From positions 5,726 through 69,725 of the forward strand of contig DATDJZ010000030.1 in NCBI GenBank assembly GCA_036520315.1: DNA of 64,000 nucleotides, given 5' to 3'. Positions 8,240 to 15,860 of the stretch are shown piece by piece (the stretch's first letter is position 1; each line of letters opens with the position of its first letter). Under the pieces are notes generated by a model. That model was given only the letters and a program-made list of their open reading frames with translations. It made no database searches and was not told where the DNA came from. This stretch comes from DASUPK01 sp036520315. GTDB taxonomy: Bacteria; Actinomycetota; Thermoleophilia; Solirubrobacterales; 70-9. The position numbers and the translations under genes are program-made.

Positions 8240-9017
8240 TTGCGACCTCCGCGCGCTCAGGCTCCACGGTGAGCACCTCGTCCGCGAGGGCGCGGTAGGC
8301 GCGGGAGCCGCTCGAGTTCGGGTCGTGCTCGGTCACGGGGATGCCGTAGCTGGGCGCCTCAGCGAGGCGGATGCTCCGCGGGACCACGGTCTTGAAGACT
8401 CGACCGGGCCAGTGCTCGCGCAGCTCGCGCTCGACGTCATGGGCGAGGCGCGTTCGGTCGTCGTACATCGTGAGGACGACTCCCGCCACTTGGAGCGAAG
8501 GGTTGAGCGAGCGCTGGACGAGGCGCACCGTGTCCAGGAACTGGACCAGCCCCTCCAGGGCCAGATATTCGGCCTGGACCGGGACCACCACCTGATCGGC
8601 GGCGGCCAGCGCGTTGACGGCGACAGGGCCCAGCGAAGGTGGGCAGTCGAGCAGCGTGTAGGCGAACCGCTCCCTGACCGGCCCGAGGCCGTCGCGAAGC
8701 CGCGTCTCGTAGCCGCTCGCCCGCGGTAGCTCGACGGAGGCGCCGGCCAGATCCACATGCGCCGGCACTATCCACAGGTTGTCTGGCCCGGCAGGGCGGG
8801 CGGCCTCCGCCACCGAGACCTCGCCGCCGAGGCAGTCGTAGGAAGAGGGCGTGGTGTTCTTGGGCAGACCGAGCGCAACCGTCGCATTGCACTGGGAATC
8901 GAGGTCGACGATCAGGGTCTGCTGCCCGTCGCCCGCGACGCAGGCGCCCATGTTGACGGCCGTGGTCGTCTTGCCGACGCCGCCCTTCTGATTCGCGATC
9001 GCGTAGACGGTTCCCAT
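8232..9017 (-). CDS. parA: Chromosome-partitioning ATPase ParA (Soj)
   Basis: 261 residues. The deviant Walker A K-G-G-V-G-K-T-T is at 11-18. It also has L-I-V-D-L-D-S-Q-C-N-A-T, the Walker B-like L-L-D-C-P-P-S-L-G and P-V-Q-A-E-Y-L-A-L-E-G. It binds DNA non-specifically as an ATP dimer and moves ParB-parS complexes. ATG 9017 gives the canonical start right before A-I-A-N-Q-K-G-G; a longer upstream reading would overlap rsmG and is rejected. It follows rsmG by 14 bases in the origin-proximal minus-strand operon. Confidence 0.97.
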   Translation of the reverse strand: MGTVYAIANQKGGVGKTTTAVNMGACVAGDGQQTLIVDLDSQCNATVALGLPKNTTPSSYDCLGGEVSVAEAARPAGPDNLWIVPAHVDLAGASVELPRASGYETRLRDGLGPVRERFAYTLLDCPPSLGPVAVNALAAADQVVVPVQAEYLALEGLVQFLDTVRLVQRSLNPSLQVAGVVLTMYDDRTRLAHDVERELREHWPGRVFKTVVPRSIRLAEAPSYGIPVTEHDPNSSGSRAYRALADEVLTVEPERAEVASG

Positions 9018-9031
9018 GGAGCTGGTTCGAG

Positions 9032-9709
9032 TCAGTTCGATTCGGTCCCGAACGGCCGCTTCGCCGCCATCCCAGGCCGCCGCGGCAACCCGTTCGGAGT
9101 CGGTCCATTCTTGCGGAGGAGGTGGATGTGTCGGTCGCGGCTCGACGGATAAGGCTGCACGGAGCGGATCTCGATCGGCTCCATCGCCAGCCGATCGGCC
9201 GCTCGCGCCGCCTCGGCCTCCTCCTGGGCGGAGCGCTTTCCCTTCCAGGCGGCGAGCGCGCCGCCCTCCCGGAGCAGCGGCGAGGCGAGCTCCGCCAGCG
9301 CGGCGAGCCTGCCGACGGACCGGGCGGCGACGGCGTCGTAGGCCTCCCTGCCCTCGCCCCGGGCCCAGTCCTCCGAGCGCCGACAGACGACCACGGCGTT
9401 CGATAGCCCCATCCGCGCGATCGCGTCTCGGAGGAAGGCGCACTTGCGCTCGATCGACTCGATCAGATCGACGCGGGCATCCGGCACCGCAGCGGCGAGC
9501 ACCAACCCCGGGAGCCCCGCGCCGCTGCCCAGGTCGGCGATCCGCCCGGCCGAGCGGATCGGCTCCAGCTCGAGCCCGCTGAGCGAATCGGCGATGTGGA
9601 CGTCTCGAGCGCGCGGGACCGTCGACCTCGCGATCGGAGCACGGGGCTCGGCCAGGATCCGCAACAGCTCATCGAGAGCGGGCTCCGCCCGGGGCGGGAT
9701 CGAGCTCAA
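9032..9709 (-). CDS. rsmG: 16S rRNA (guanine(527)-N7)-methyltransferase RsmG
   Basis: 225 residues with the SAM-binding motif I-A-D-L-G-S-G-A-G-L-P-G at about 57-68, preceded by H-I-A-D-S-L, and the family motif R-S-V-G-R-L-A-A-L-A-E-L. It methylates G527 of 16S rRNA; its loss gives streptomycin resistance in other bacteria. ATG 9709 overlaps the jag stop (ATGA). The C-terminal 20 residues (P-R-R-P-G-M-A-A-K-R) are longer than typical. Confidence 0.94.
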   Translation of the reverse strand: MSSIPPRAEPALDELLRILAEPRAPIARSTVPRARDVHIADSLSGLELEPIRSAGRIADLGSGAGLPGLVLAAAVPDARVDLIESIERKCAFLRDAIARMGLSNAVVVCRRSEDWARGEGREAYDAVAARSVGRLAALAELASPLLREGGALAAWKGKRSAQEEAEAARAADRLAMEPIEIRSVQPYPSSRDRHIHLLRKNGPTPNGLPRRPGMAAKRPFGTESN

Positions 9710-10200
9710 TCGGAGACGAGCGGCGCGATGACCACATAGCGGTTGGGCTCGTCGCCTTCGCTGTAGGTCTCGACCTCGGGGCGATCGCGGAGGTGCTCAT
9801 GGACGACCCGCCTCTCATTCGAGCCCATCGGGTCCATCTCGACCGCCTGCTTGTGGCGAACGGCGTCCTCGGCGGCCATGTCGGCGCGCCGCCGCAGCGA
9901 CTCGCCCTGACGGCGGCGGTAGCCGGCCGCATCGACCTGGACCCGCTTGCGGTCCTGGCGGCCCCGAAATGCGGCCTGATAGCAGAGCAGCTGCACCGCG
10001 TCGATCGTCTGACCGTGGCGGCCGATCAGCAGGCCGACGTCCTCGCCCTCGACGTCGGCGTGGATCTCCTCCTCCCCCTCCTCGACCGCGACCGAGGCAT
10101 CGAGTCCCAACTCCTCAACGATGCGCTCCAGAAAGACGCGGACGCGCTCCGCCGGCGCCTCCGGCAGCACCTCTGCCCGGGTCTCTCCTCCTTCGGCCAC
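9706..10200 (-). CDS. jag: Jag/SpoIIIJ-associated KH-R3H RNA-binding protein
   Basis: 164 residues. An N-terminal acidic segment leads into a KH domain (I-G-R-H-G-Q-T-I-D-A-V-Q-L-L at about 78-91, with the G-x-x-G loop as G-R-H-G) and an R3H domain in the C-terminal half (R-R-Q-G-E-S-L-R-R-R-A and N-E-R-R-V-V-H-E-H-L). Jag/KhpB proteins bind small RNAs and influence cell division and shape. It sits next to yidC as in most Gram-positive origins and overlaps rsmG. Confidence 0.93.
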   Translation of the reverse strand: MAEGGETRAEVLPEAPAERVRVFLERIVEELGLDASVAVEEGEEEIHADVEGEDVGLLIGRHGQTIDAVQLLCYQAAFRGRQDRKRVQVDAAGYRRRQGESLRRRADMAAEDAVRHKQAVEMDPMGSNERRVVHEHLRDRPEVETYSEGDEPNRYVVIAPLVSD

Positions 10201-10243
10201 GCGCGAAGTCTAAGCGGCTAGGCGTCGCCGGCCGGCGGACCCT

Positions 10244-11014
10244 CTAGCGCCGACGTTTCCTCTTCCTTGGCGGCGGAGGTGGGGGTTTTTCCGCGCGGAC
10301 CTCCTCCGGGGTGGGAATCGCCGGCAGCGGCCAGACGAAGTGGATCACGGTCTGCTGCCCGATCTGCCAGAGGCCGGAGGCGATGAAGTAGACGGCGATG
10401 CCGGCGGGGGCGTTCGGGATCAGGAAGACCGTGACCAGGGAGAAGATCCCGGCGAACAGGAAGCGCTGGGTGTTCCCGCCGGTGGTCTGGGGCGATGGCG
10501 TGAAGAGGATCAGCGCGAAGGTGCCAGCCACCGCCAGGACGACCAGGGCGATCGCCTCGGCGCCCGTGGGGTGCTCGGCGAGATGATTGATGAAGAGCCA
10601 GCCCGGGTCGCCCGAGGCGTTCAGCTCGTCCTGGAACATGCTGCTGCGGAGCAGCTGGTAGAGCGCGATGAAGACGGGGAACTGGAAGACGAGCGGCAGG
10701 CAGGCCGAGAGCGGGTTGACGCCGTGCTCCTGGAAGAGGGCCATCTGCTCGCGCTGCATCCGCTGGCGGTCGTCCTTGTACTTCTCCTGAATCTCCTTGA
10801 TATACGGCTGCAGCGCCTGCATCTCGCGCATGCCGTGCATCGAGCGCAGCGTGAACGGGAGGACCACCAGGCGGGAAAGCCAGGTGATCAGGACGATTCC
10901 GAGGCCCCAGGTGACGCCGGCGTCGTTGTGCAGCCACTTGATGACGTCGTTGAAGAGGTTCTCGATCGGGCTGAGGATGTTGGCGTCGAGAAAGATGTTG
11001 GGGTCGAGGGGCAC
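10244..11014 (-). CDS. yidC: Membrane protein insertase YidC/Oxa1
   Basis: 256 residues, short Gram-positive form. The first core helix carries the conserved Arg (T-W-L-S-R-L-V-V-L-P-F) that forms the hydrophilic groove. A cytoplasmic helical hairpin (M-R-E-M-Q-A-L-Q-P-Y-I-K-E-I-Q-E-K-Y) follows, then further helices to about residue 220. The tail is proline-rich then strongly basic (P-P-P-P-P-P-R-K-R-K-R-R-R), suiting ribosome contact. Start is GTG. It is co-directional with yidD eight bases upstream. Confidence 0.95.
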   Translation of the reverse strand: MPLDPNIFLDANILSPIENLFNDVIKWLHNDAGVTWGLGIVLITWLSRLVVLPFTLRSMHGMREMQALQPYIKEIQEKYKDDRQRMQREQMALFQEHGVNPLSACLPLVFQFPVFIALYQLLRSSMFQDELNASGDPGWLFINHLAEHPTGAEAIALVVLAVAGTFALILFTPSPQTTGGNTQRFLFAGIFSLVTVFLIPNAPAGIAVYFIASGLWQIGQQTVIHFVWPLPAIPTPEEVRAEKPPPPPPRKRKRRR

Positions 11015-11022
11015 GATGGTCT

Positions 11023-11370
11023 CTACGTCAGGTCGGGGTTAGTGGTTGACGCGGCCGCGGTGTTTGTGGCGGCCGTTGACGGCGAAGCCGCGCAGCCGGA
11101 GCGGCCGGAGCGGCCGGAGCGGCCGGGAGTGTTGCGAAAGAGCCGCCGGTCTGACACCTCATCGAAGCCGCCGTGGCTGAAGGGGTTGCAGCGGAGCAAC
11201 CGCCAGCCAGCGAGGATCAGCCCACGGATCGGACCCAGCTCGCGGATCGCCTCGACCGCGTACTCGGAGCAGCTCGGGTAGTAGCGGCAGCGGGGAGCGA
11301 GAGCAGGCGAGATCCAGCGCTGGTAGAGCCGGATCGGCGCGATCAGCAGGGCTGTGAGCATCCGTTTCAC
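11023..11370 (-). CDS. yidD: Membrane protein insertion efficiency factor YidD
   Basis: 115 residues. The first 75 match YidD: L-I-R-x-Y-Q-R-W-I-S-P-type helix, C-R-Y-Y-P-S-C-S-E-Y-A-V-E-A-I-R, L-R-C-N-P-F-S-H-G-G-F-D. The last 40 residues are a low-complexity tail beginning R-S-G-R-S-G-R-S-G, written by a 9-bp tandem repeat. GTG 11370 overlaps the rnpA stop. YidD is a small amphipathic membrane-associated helper of YidC insertion. Confidence 0.93.
   Translation of the reverse strand: MKRMLTALLIAPIRLYQRWISPALAPRCRYYPSCSEYAVEAIRELGPIRGLILAGWRLLRCNPFSHGGFDEVSDRRLFRNTPGRSGRSGRSGCAASPSTAATNTAAASTTNPDLT
11092..11127 (-). repeat. 9-bp tandem repeat in the yidD 3' end
   Basis: Three near-identical 9-bp units (GCGGCCGGA twice, then GCGGCCGGG) plus a partial unit lie in frame in the C-terminal tail of yidD and encode the R-S-G-R-S-G-R-S-G run. 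Because the unit is a multiple of three, copy-number change would lengthen or shorten the tail without frameshift. Confidence 0.8.
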
Positions 11371-11753
11371 GACAAACGCTCCTCGCCCGATGCCTCCATC
11401 AGCTCGGCAAGGGAGGCGCGGACGCCGTCCTGACCCTCACGCTCAAGCAGATCCTCAGCCCCCGGCCGGGCGACGATCACGTAGTCGCGGCCGGGCTGGA
11501 TCAGGTCGGACAACTCCCAGAACGCCTCTCGTACCGCCCGGCGCACCTTGTTGCGCCTCACGGCCTTGCCGATCTTCCTGCCCACGGAGAGACCGAGCCT
11601 CGCTCCGTCGTCCGACTCGTCCTCGCGGCGGGCGAACGAGTAGACCACCAGGAAGCGGTTGGCGCTCGAGCTGCCCTCGCGGTAGACGCGATCGAAGTCG
11701 CCGCTCCGGGAGAGCCGGCGCCTGCGGGCATCGGGGCGGCCCTCAGAGGCCAA
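11367..11753 (-). CDS. rnpA: Ribonuclease P protein component
   Basis: 128 residues. R-L-S-R-S-G-D-F-D-R-V-Y-R-E-G is the family N-terminus and R-N-K-V-R-R-A-V-R-E-A-F-W the RNA-binding RNR motif; L-G-L-S-V-G-R-K-I-G precedes it. It binds the RNase P RNA to mature tRNA 5' ends. The first in-frame start ahead of the conserved region is TTG at 11753, two bases after the rpmH stop; no ATG or GTG is available. The 3' end overlaps yidD by four bases. Confidence 0.92.
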   Translation of the reverse strand: MASEGRPDARRRRLSRSGDFDRVYREGSSSANRFLVVYSFARREDESDDGARLGLSVGRKIGKAVRRNKVRRAVREAFWELSDLIQPGRDYVIVARPGAEDLLEREGQDGVRASLAELMEASGEERLS

Positions 11754-11755
11754 CG

Positions 11756-11890
11756 CTAGGGAGTGAGGCGCTTGCGGCCCTTCTGACGCCGGCGCCTCAG
11801 GATCGCGCGGCCGGAACGGCTGCGGCTGCGGGCTCGGAACCCGTGGGTCCGGGCTCGCTTGCGCTTCTTCGGCTGGTAGGTCCGCTTCAT
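11756..11890 (-). CDS. rpmH: 50S ribosomal protein L34
   Basis: 44 residues, the standard L34 length, starting M-K-R-T-Y-Q-P-K-K-R-K-R and very basic throughout. ATG at 11890 matches the family N-terminus. It heads the rpmH-rnpA-yidD-yidC-jag-rsmG-parA-parB transcript, divergent from dnaA. The leader just upstream holds a TCGAGGGG tandem repeat. Confidence 0.97.
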   Translation of the reverse strand: MKRTYQPKKRKRARTHGFRARSRSRSGRAILRRRRQKGRKRLTP

Positions 11891-11902
11891 CGAAAAGGGC
11901 CC

Positions 11903-11935
11903 ATCGAGGGATCGAGGGGTCGAGGGGTCGAGGGG
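11903..11935. repeat. Tandem 8-9 bp TCGAGGGG repeat in the rpmH leader
   Basis: Four consecutive units (ATCGAGGG, ATCGAGGGG, TCGAGGGG, TCGAGGGG) start 13 bases upstream of the rpmH ATG, where promoter or leader sequence would be expected. They are noncoding on the rpmH reading and could act as a length-variable spacer or protein-binding array (inference). Confidence 0.75.
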
Positions 11936-12085
11936 CACGGCAGTATAGGCCGTGGCCCTCCGGGGATCCGGCGCGGCCGCCCCTCCGGCAACCCACTTGC
12001 GGTTTTCGCCGCGTTTTGCACGGACGCCGGGAGACCGCCCCTTTCGAGCCCGAGATGCCCAGCCTATGATCGGCCGCTCGCCTTA

Positions 12086-12119
12086 CACCAAGCGGGTCGC
12101 TCCGGCGGAGCACCCTCGC
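12086..12119 (-). repeat. Palindromic repeat copy A (rpmH-dnaA spacer)
   Basis: Read on the minus strand this is GCGAGGGTGCTCCG followed by CCGGAGCGACCCGCTTGGTG. GGGTGCTCC pairs with GGAGCGACCC apart from one bulged base. It shares flanks (GCGAGGG and ACCCGYTTGGTG) with copy B at 14723 and its stem with copies C and E. It ends 11 bases before the dnaA ribosome binding site. Confidence 0.75.
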
Positions 12120-12142
12120 ACACCACAACGAAGGAGGACCAG

Positions 12143-13504
12143 GTTCAGGGGCAGCCCGGTGACGTCCGTCAGGACCTAGCGGAGCCCTGGCGCAAAGCCC
12201 AGCGGGAGCTGGCCGCCTCCGTTCCGGAGGACACTTACCGCCTCTGGTTCTCCCCCCTCTCGCCCGTCTCCCGGCGCGGCGCGACGCTGTATCTCACCGG
12301 TCCGCGGCACATCATTCGCTGGGTCGGCCGCCGTTACCTGGAGCTCCTCCGCGCGGCGATCCCCAGGTCGTTCGCGGGGGTCCGCGAGGTCGAGCTCGTC
12401 GCTCCGGACGCGGCGCCGGGCGCCACTGCGATCCCCGCGGATGCAGCCTCGAGGGTTGCGCTCAACCCCGACTACACCTTCGAGCGCTTCGTGATCGGGC
12501 CCGGCAACCAGCTCGCGCACGCCGCCGCCTTGGCGGTCGCGGAGGCGCCGGGCGAGGCGTACAACCCACTTTTCCTCCATGGCCCGCCCGGGCTCGGCAA
12601 GACCCACCTGCTCGGCTCGATCGCCAACTACCTGAGCCGCCACAGCCCCCAACTCACCGTCCACTACACGACCGCCGAGTCGTTCACCAACGAGTTCGTC
12701 TCCTCGCTCCAGGGGGCCGGTATCGAGGGCTTCAAGGAGCGCTACCGGCGCGCGGACGTCCTGCTGATCGACGACGTCCAGTTCCTCCAAGGGAAGGCCC
12801 GCACCGCGGACGAGTTCTTCCACACCTTCAACGCGCTCTATGAAGGCGGAGCGCAGCTGGTCCTCACCGCCGACCGCGTCCCAGCCGAGCTCAAGGACCT
12901 CGCCGACCGCCTCCGGGACCGCTTCGAATGGGGGCTCACGGTCCCGCTCGAGCCACCGGACCTCGCCACCCGCCTGGTCTTCCTCGGCAACCTTGCGCGC
13001 GAGCACAGCGAGGCCCTCCCCCCCGACGCGCTGCGGGCACTCGCGTCCAAGACCTCCCCCAACCTCCGCGTCCTCAAGGGCGCACTGACCCGCATCGTCG
13101 CCATCTCCTCCCTCACCTCCTCGAGCATCACCACCGCGTCCATCGAAAACGCCCTGCCCTCGGACACCATCCCACCGGCCCCAACATCTCTGAACGTGCG
13201 CCAGGTCCAGGAGGCGGTCGCGGCCCGACTCGACCTTACGGTCGACGACCTGCTCTCCCCCAACCGGACCGCGCCCATCGCCCGCGCCCGCCAGCTCGCC
13301 ATGTACCTGACCCGCGAGCTCACCGATCTCTCCCTGCCGGCCATCGCCGAGGCCTTCAACCGCCGCGACCACACCACCGTCCTGCACGCCATCAGGCGCG
13401 TTCAGCGGGGCGCCCTCGAGGACGCGAGCCTCTTACGCACCCTCGAGCAGCTCACCACGGAACTGCGTTCGGGGCCGGCCGATTCGGAAGCTGACGGATC
13501 GTGA
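12143..13504 (+). CDS. dnaA: Chromosomal replication initiator protein DnaA
   Basis: About 453 residues. Domain I (P-W-R-K-A-Q-R-E-L, Y-R-L-W-F-S-P-L) is at 11-90. The AAA+ domain has N-P-D-Y-T-F-E-R-F-V-I-G, Walker A G-P-P-G-L-G-K-T-H-L-L near 147 and Walker B L-L-I-D-D-V-Q-F-L near 206. Domain IV carries the DnaA-box-binding signature R-R-D-H-T-T-V-L-H-A near 407. No ATG, GTG or TTG occurs between an upstream frame lacking family similarity and residue ~112, inside the core. The chosen start is GTT at 12143, five bases after AAGGAGG at 12131-12137. The non-standard start could also reflect a sequence error. Confidence 0.9.
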   Translation, partial: VQGQPGDVRQDLAEPWRKAQRELAASVPEDTYRLWFSPLSPVSRRGATLYLTGPRHIIRWVGRRYLELLRAAIPRSFAGVREVELVAPDAAPGATAIPADAASRVALNPDYTFERFVIGPGNQLAHAAALAVAEAPGEAYNPLFLHGPPGLGKTHLLGSIANYLSRHSPQLTVHYTTAESFTNEFVSSLQGAGIEGFKERYRRADVLLIDDVQFLQGKARTADEFFHTFNALYEGGAQLVLTADRVPAELKDLADRLRDRFEWGLTVPLEPPDLATRLVFLGNLAREHSEALPPDALRALASKTSPNLRVLKGALTRIVAISSLTSSSITTASIENALPSDTIPPAPTSLNVRQVQEAVAARLDLTVDDLLSPNRTAPIARARQLAMYLTRELTDLSLPAIAEAFNRRDHTTVLHAIRRVQRGALEDASLLRTLEQLTTELRSGPADSEADGS

Positions 13505-13534
13505 CCGAACAGACTGAAAGAATCGAAGAGGAGG

Positions 13535-13560
13535 CTGTCCACATATCCACCCCGTCCACA
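13535..13560 (+). other. DnaA-box-like cluster, candidate minimal oriC element
   Basis: The 92-base dnaA-dnaN spacer contains CTGTCCACA (13535-13543), ATATCCACC (13543-13551) and CCGTCCACA (13552-13560). They have one or two mismatches to the actinobacterial box TTGTCCACA/TTATCCACA and lie head-to-tail with no gap. The spacer is clearly more AT-rich than its surroundings. It is much shorter than most actinobacterial origins, so the function is a candidate only. Confidence 0.45.
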
Positions 13561-13596
13561 ACCCTTACTACTCCTAAGGATGCCCAACAACCAACG

Positions 13597-14700
13597 ATGA
13601 AGATCAACACCACAAGGCAGGCCCTTCTCGATGCGTTGCTCATCGTCTCCCGGGCGGTGTCCGCACGCGCCGCGCTGCAGGCTCTCTCGGGGATCCTGAT
13701 CACCGCCGACGGCGAGGCGCGCCTCCGCGCGACCGACATGGAGCTCGGCCTCGAGGTGGCTCTGGAGGGTGAGGTGGAGGGGGGCGGATCCGTGGTCCTG
13801 CCCGGCCGGCTCCTGGTCGAGGTCGTGCGGTCGCTCTCCGATGGCCCGGTCACCCTGGCGCTTCGCGAGGCCGAGCGCGACATCGAGCTCAGCGCCGGGT
13901 CCTCCCGATTCCACCTGCGGACCCTGCCGGCCGATGACTTCCCGCGCTTCCCTGACACCGAGGGCGAGCCGGCGGAGCTTCCCGCGGCGCCGCTTCGCGA
14001 GACCATCAACCGCGTCGCCCGCGCCGCGTCGCGAGACGAGGCGCGCCCGGTGCTCACCGGCGTCCTGGTGACGGTGGAGGGCGATGAGATGACGATGGTC
14101 GCCACCGACTCCTACCGCCTCGCCGTGAAGACGACGAAGCTCGACGCGGCGGTGGGGGAGCGGCTCGAGGCGAACGTGCCCGCCCGCGCCCTGCGAGAGC
14201 TCGCCCGCCTGATCGAGGCCGGCGGGGAGGATTCGCTGCAGGTCTGGCTCACCCGCAACCAGGCGATCTTCCGCGTCGCGCAGACCTCGCTCAGCTCCAG
14301 GCTGATCGACGGCCAGTTCCCGAATCATCAGCAGCTCCTGCCGGAGTCCTACGAGCACGAGGTGAAGCTGCCGAGGACCGAGTTCCTCGAGGTCACCCGG
14401 CGTGTCTCCCAGCTGGCCCAGCGAAACGCGGCGCTCCGCCTCTCCTTCTCCGACGGTGAGCTTGTGGTCTCCGCCGAGACCCCGGATCTCGGCGACGCCC
14501 GCGAGGCGCTTCCCGCCCCCTACTCGGGTGAGCTGCTCGAGATCGGCTTCAACCCGGAGTTCATCAGGGACGGGCTGGAGAGCATCGATGCAGACGAGGT
14601 CGTCCTCAAGCTGATCTCCCCGCTCCGCCCGGGGCTGCTGGAGCCGTCCGGGGCGGACGACTTCAGCTACCTGGTGATGCCGATTCGCCTCAACGTGTAG
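13597..14700 (+). CDS. dnaN: DNA polymerase III sliding clamp, beta subunit
   Basis: 367 residues in three repeated clamp domains. M-K-I-N-T-T-R-Q-A-L-L-D-A-L opens domain 1. Other recognisable segments are L-P-G-R-L-L-V-E-V-V-R-S-L, the domain-2 P-V-L-T-G-V-L-V-T-V-E-G and M-V-A-T-D-S-Y-R-L-A, and the C-terminal Y-L-V-M-P-I-R-L-N-V. It is the dimeric ring that tethers DNA polymerases. ATG 13597 is chosen on the family N-terminus; the nearest purine-rich stretch (AAGGA) is 16 bases away, so initiation may be weakly SD-dependent. Confidence 0.96.
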   Translation: MKINTTRQALLDALLIVSRAVSARAALQALSGILITADGEARLRATDMELGLEVALEGEVEGGGSVVLPGRLLVEVVRSLSDGPVTLALREAERDIELSAGSSRFHLRTLPADDFPRFPDTEGEPAELPAAPLRETINRVARAASRDEARPVLTGVLVTVEGDEMTMVATDSYRLAVKTTKLDAAVGERLEANVPARALRELARLIEAGGEDSLQVWLTRNQAIFRVAQTSLSSRLIDGQFPNHQQLLPESYEHEVKLPRTEFLEVTRRVSQLAQRNAALRLSFSDGELVVSAETPDLGDAREALPAPYSGELLEIGFNPEFIRDGLESIDADEVVLKLISPLRPGLLEPSGADDFSYLVMPIRLNV

Positions 14701-14722
14701 GTCATGAGAGGGGGCCCCATTC

Positions 14723-14758
14723 ATGCGAGGGCGCGCGCCAGCGCGACCCGTTTGGTGC
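14723..14758 (+). repeat. Palindromic repeat copy B (dnaN-recF spacer)
   Basis: ATGCGAGGGCGCGCG then CCAGCGCGACCCGTTTGGTG. GGG-CGCGC pairs with GCGCG-A-CCC with one bulged A. The last ten bases equal those of copy A, and the GC-only stem equals the coding copies D and F. It fills about half of the 77-base dnaN-recF spacer and could form a hairpin in the mRNA between the two genes. Confidence 0.8.
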
Positions 14759-14777
14759 TGGAGGGGCCACCCGATTA

Positions 14778-15860
14778 ATGTCGGTCGTCGGCACACTCGA
14801 GTGCCGCGGGTTCCGCAACCTCGCTGACGGGCGCACTTCGATCGCGGACGGCATCGTCGTGGTCTGCGGGCCGAACGGCGCCGGCAAGACCAATCTGCTC
14901 GAGGCCCTCTACTTCGGGCTCACCGGGCGTTCGTTCAGAACCGGCAACGATCGCGACGTGATCCGCTTCGGGGTCGAGGGCGCCCGGGTCGAGCTGGAGT
15001 TCGCGGGTGACTCTCGCCTGCTGGCTGCGATCGAGCGCTCCGGCGAGCGCCGCCACCTGCTCGCCGGCAGGCCCCTGGCCGGGACTCCCGGCGAGCGCCC
15101 ACTGGTGAGCGTCTTCCACCCGGATCGGCTGCAGCTCGTCAAGGGTTCCCCGGCCCACCGCCGGGCGCATCTGGACCGGATCTGCGGCGCGGTCTGGCCG
15201 GCGCGAGCCGACCTGCGCAGCCGCTTCGGCCGCACGCTCGCTCAGCGCAACGCGCTCGTGCAGCGCATCCGGGCGGGCCTCGGTGCCGCCGACGCGCTGC
15301 CCTCCTGGGATCAACGTCTGGCGGCCGAGGCCGAGCCGCTGATCGGGGCCCGGGCCGAGACGGTCGAGGCCCTCGCGGGGACATTCGCCGACCTCGCGTC
15401 CGCACTCGGGTTGCCGGAGGCGGAGATCTCCTACCGGCCGAGGGCATCCGGCGGGCGCGAGGAGCTGGCCGCCGAGCTCGCCCGACGCCGCGCCGAGGAC
15501 CTCGGCCGCGCGTACACCTCCTACGGACCTCAGCTCGATGAGGTCGAGCTTCGCCTGGGCGGCAAGGCCCTGCGGCGCTTCGGCTCCCAGGGACAGCAGC
15601 GCCTTGCGCTCCTCGCTCTGCTCTTCGCCGAGCGCGCCGTCCTGATGGAGGCCGGCCGTCCGGCGCCGCTGATGCTGCTCGACGACGTGATGAGCGAACT
15701 CGATCCCAGCCACCGGGAGCTTCTGGTCTCGCTGCTCGGGAGTGGCGGCCAGGCCGTGATCAGCGCGACCGAGGCGGCGCACGTCCCGGCTACCGACGTC
15801 GCCCGGATCGAGGTCGACGGCGGAGCGGTACACGCCGCGGCGGCGCTGAGGGCGGCGTGA
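14778..15860 (+). CDS. recF: DNA replication and repair protein RecF
   Basis: 360-residue SMC-like ABC ATPase. Walker A G-P-N-G-A-G-K-T-N-L is at 31-40. The signature region F-G-S-Q-G-Q-Q-R-L-A-L-L-A-L and Walker B L-M-L-L-D-D-V-M-S-E-L-D lie near the C-terminus. RecF recognises ss/dsDNA junctions and helps load RecA at gaps. Its TGA overlaps the GTG of the next gene, so recF and the DciA-like gene are coupled. Confidence 0.95.
   Translation: MSVVGTLECRGFRNLADGRTSIADGIVVVCGPNGAGKTNLLEALYFGLTGRSFRTGNDRDVIRFGVEGARVELEFAGDSRLLAAIERSGERRHLLAGRPLAGTPGERPLVSVFHPDRLQLVKGSPAHRRAHLDRICGAVWPARADLRSRFGRTLAQRNALVQRIRAGLGAADALPSWDQRLAAEAEPLIGARAETVEALAGTFADLASALGLPEAEISYRPRASGGREELAAELARRRAEDLGRAYTSYGPQLDEVELRLGGKALRRFGSQGQQRLALLALLFAERAVLMEAGRPAPLMLLDDVMSELDPSHRELLVSLLGSGGQAVISATEAAHVPATDVARIEVDGGAVHAAAALRAA

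Noticed and set aside
8769..8777. CTATCCACA, a DnaA-box-like nonamer
   Set aside because: Isolated within the parA coding sequence and explained by its codons (N-L-W-I-V-P).
11363..11378. parS-like 16-mer CGTTTCACGACAAACG at the rnpA-yidD junction
   Set aside because: It matches the consensus at 12 of 16 positions, but the right half breaks the palindrome, and the left half is dictated by the GTG-AAA-CGG start of yidD and the rnpA stop.
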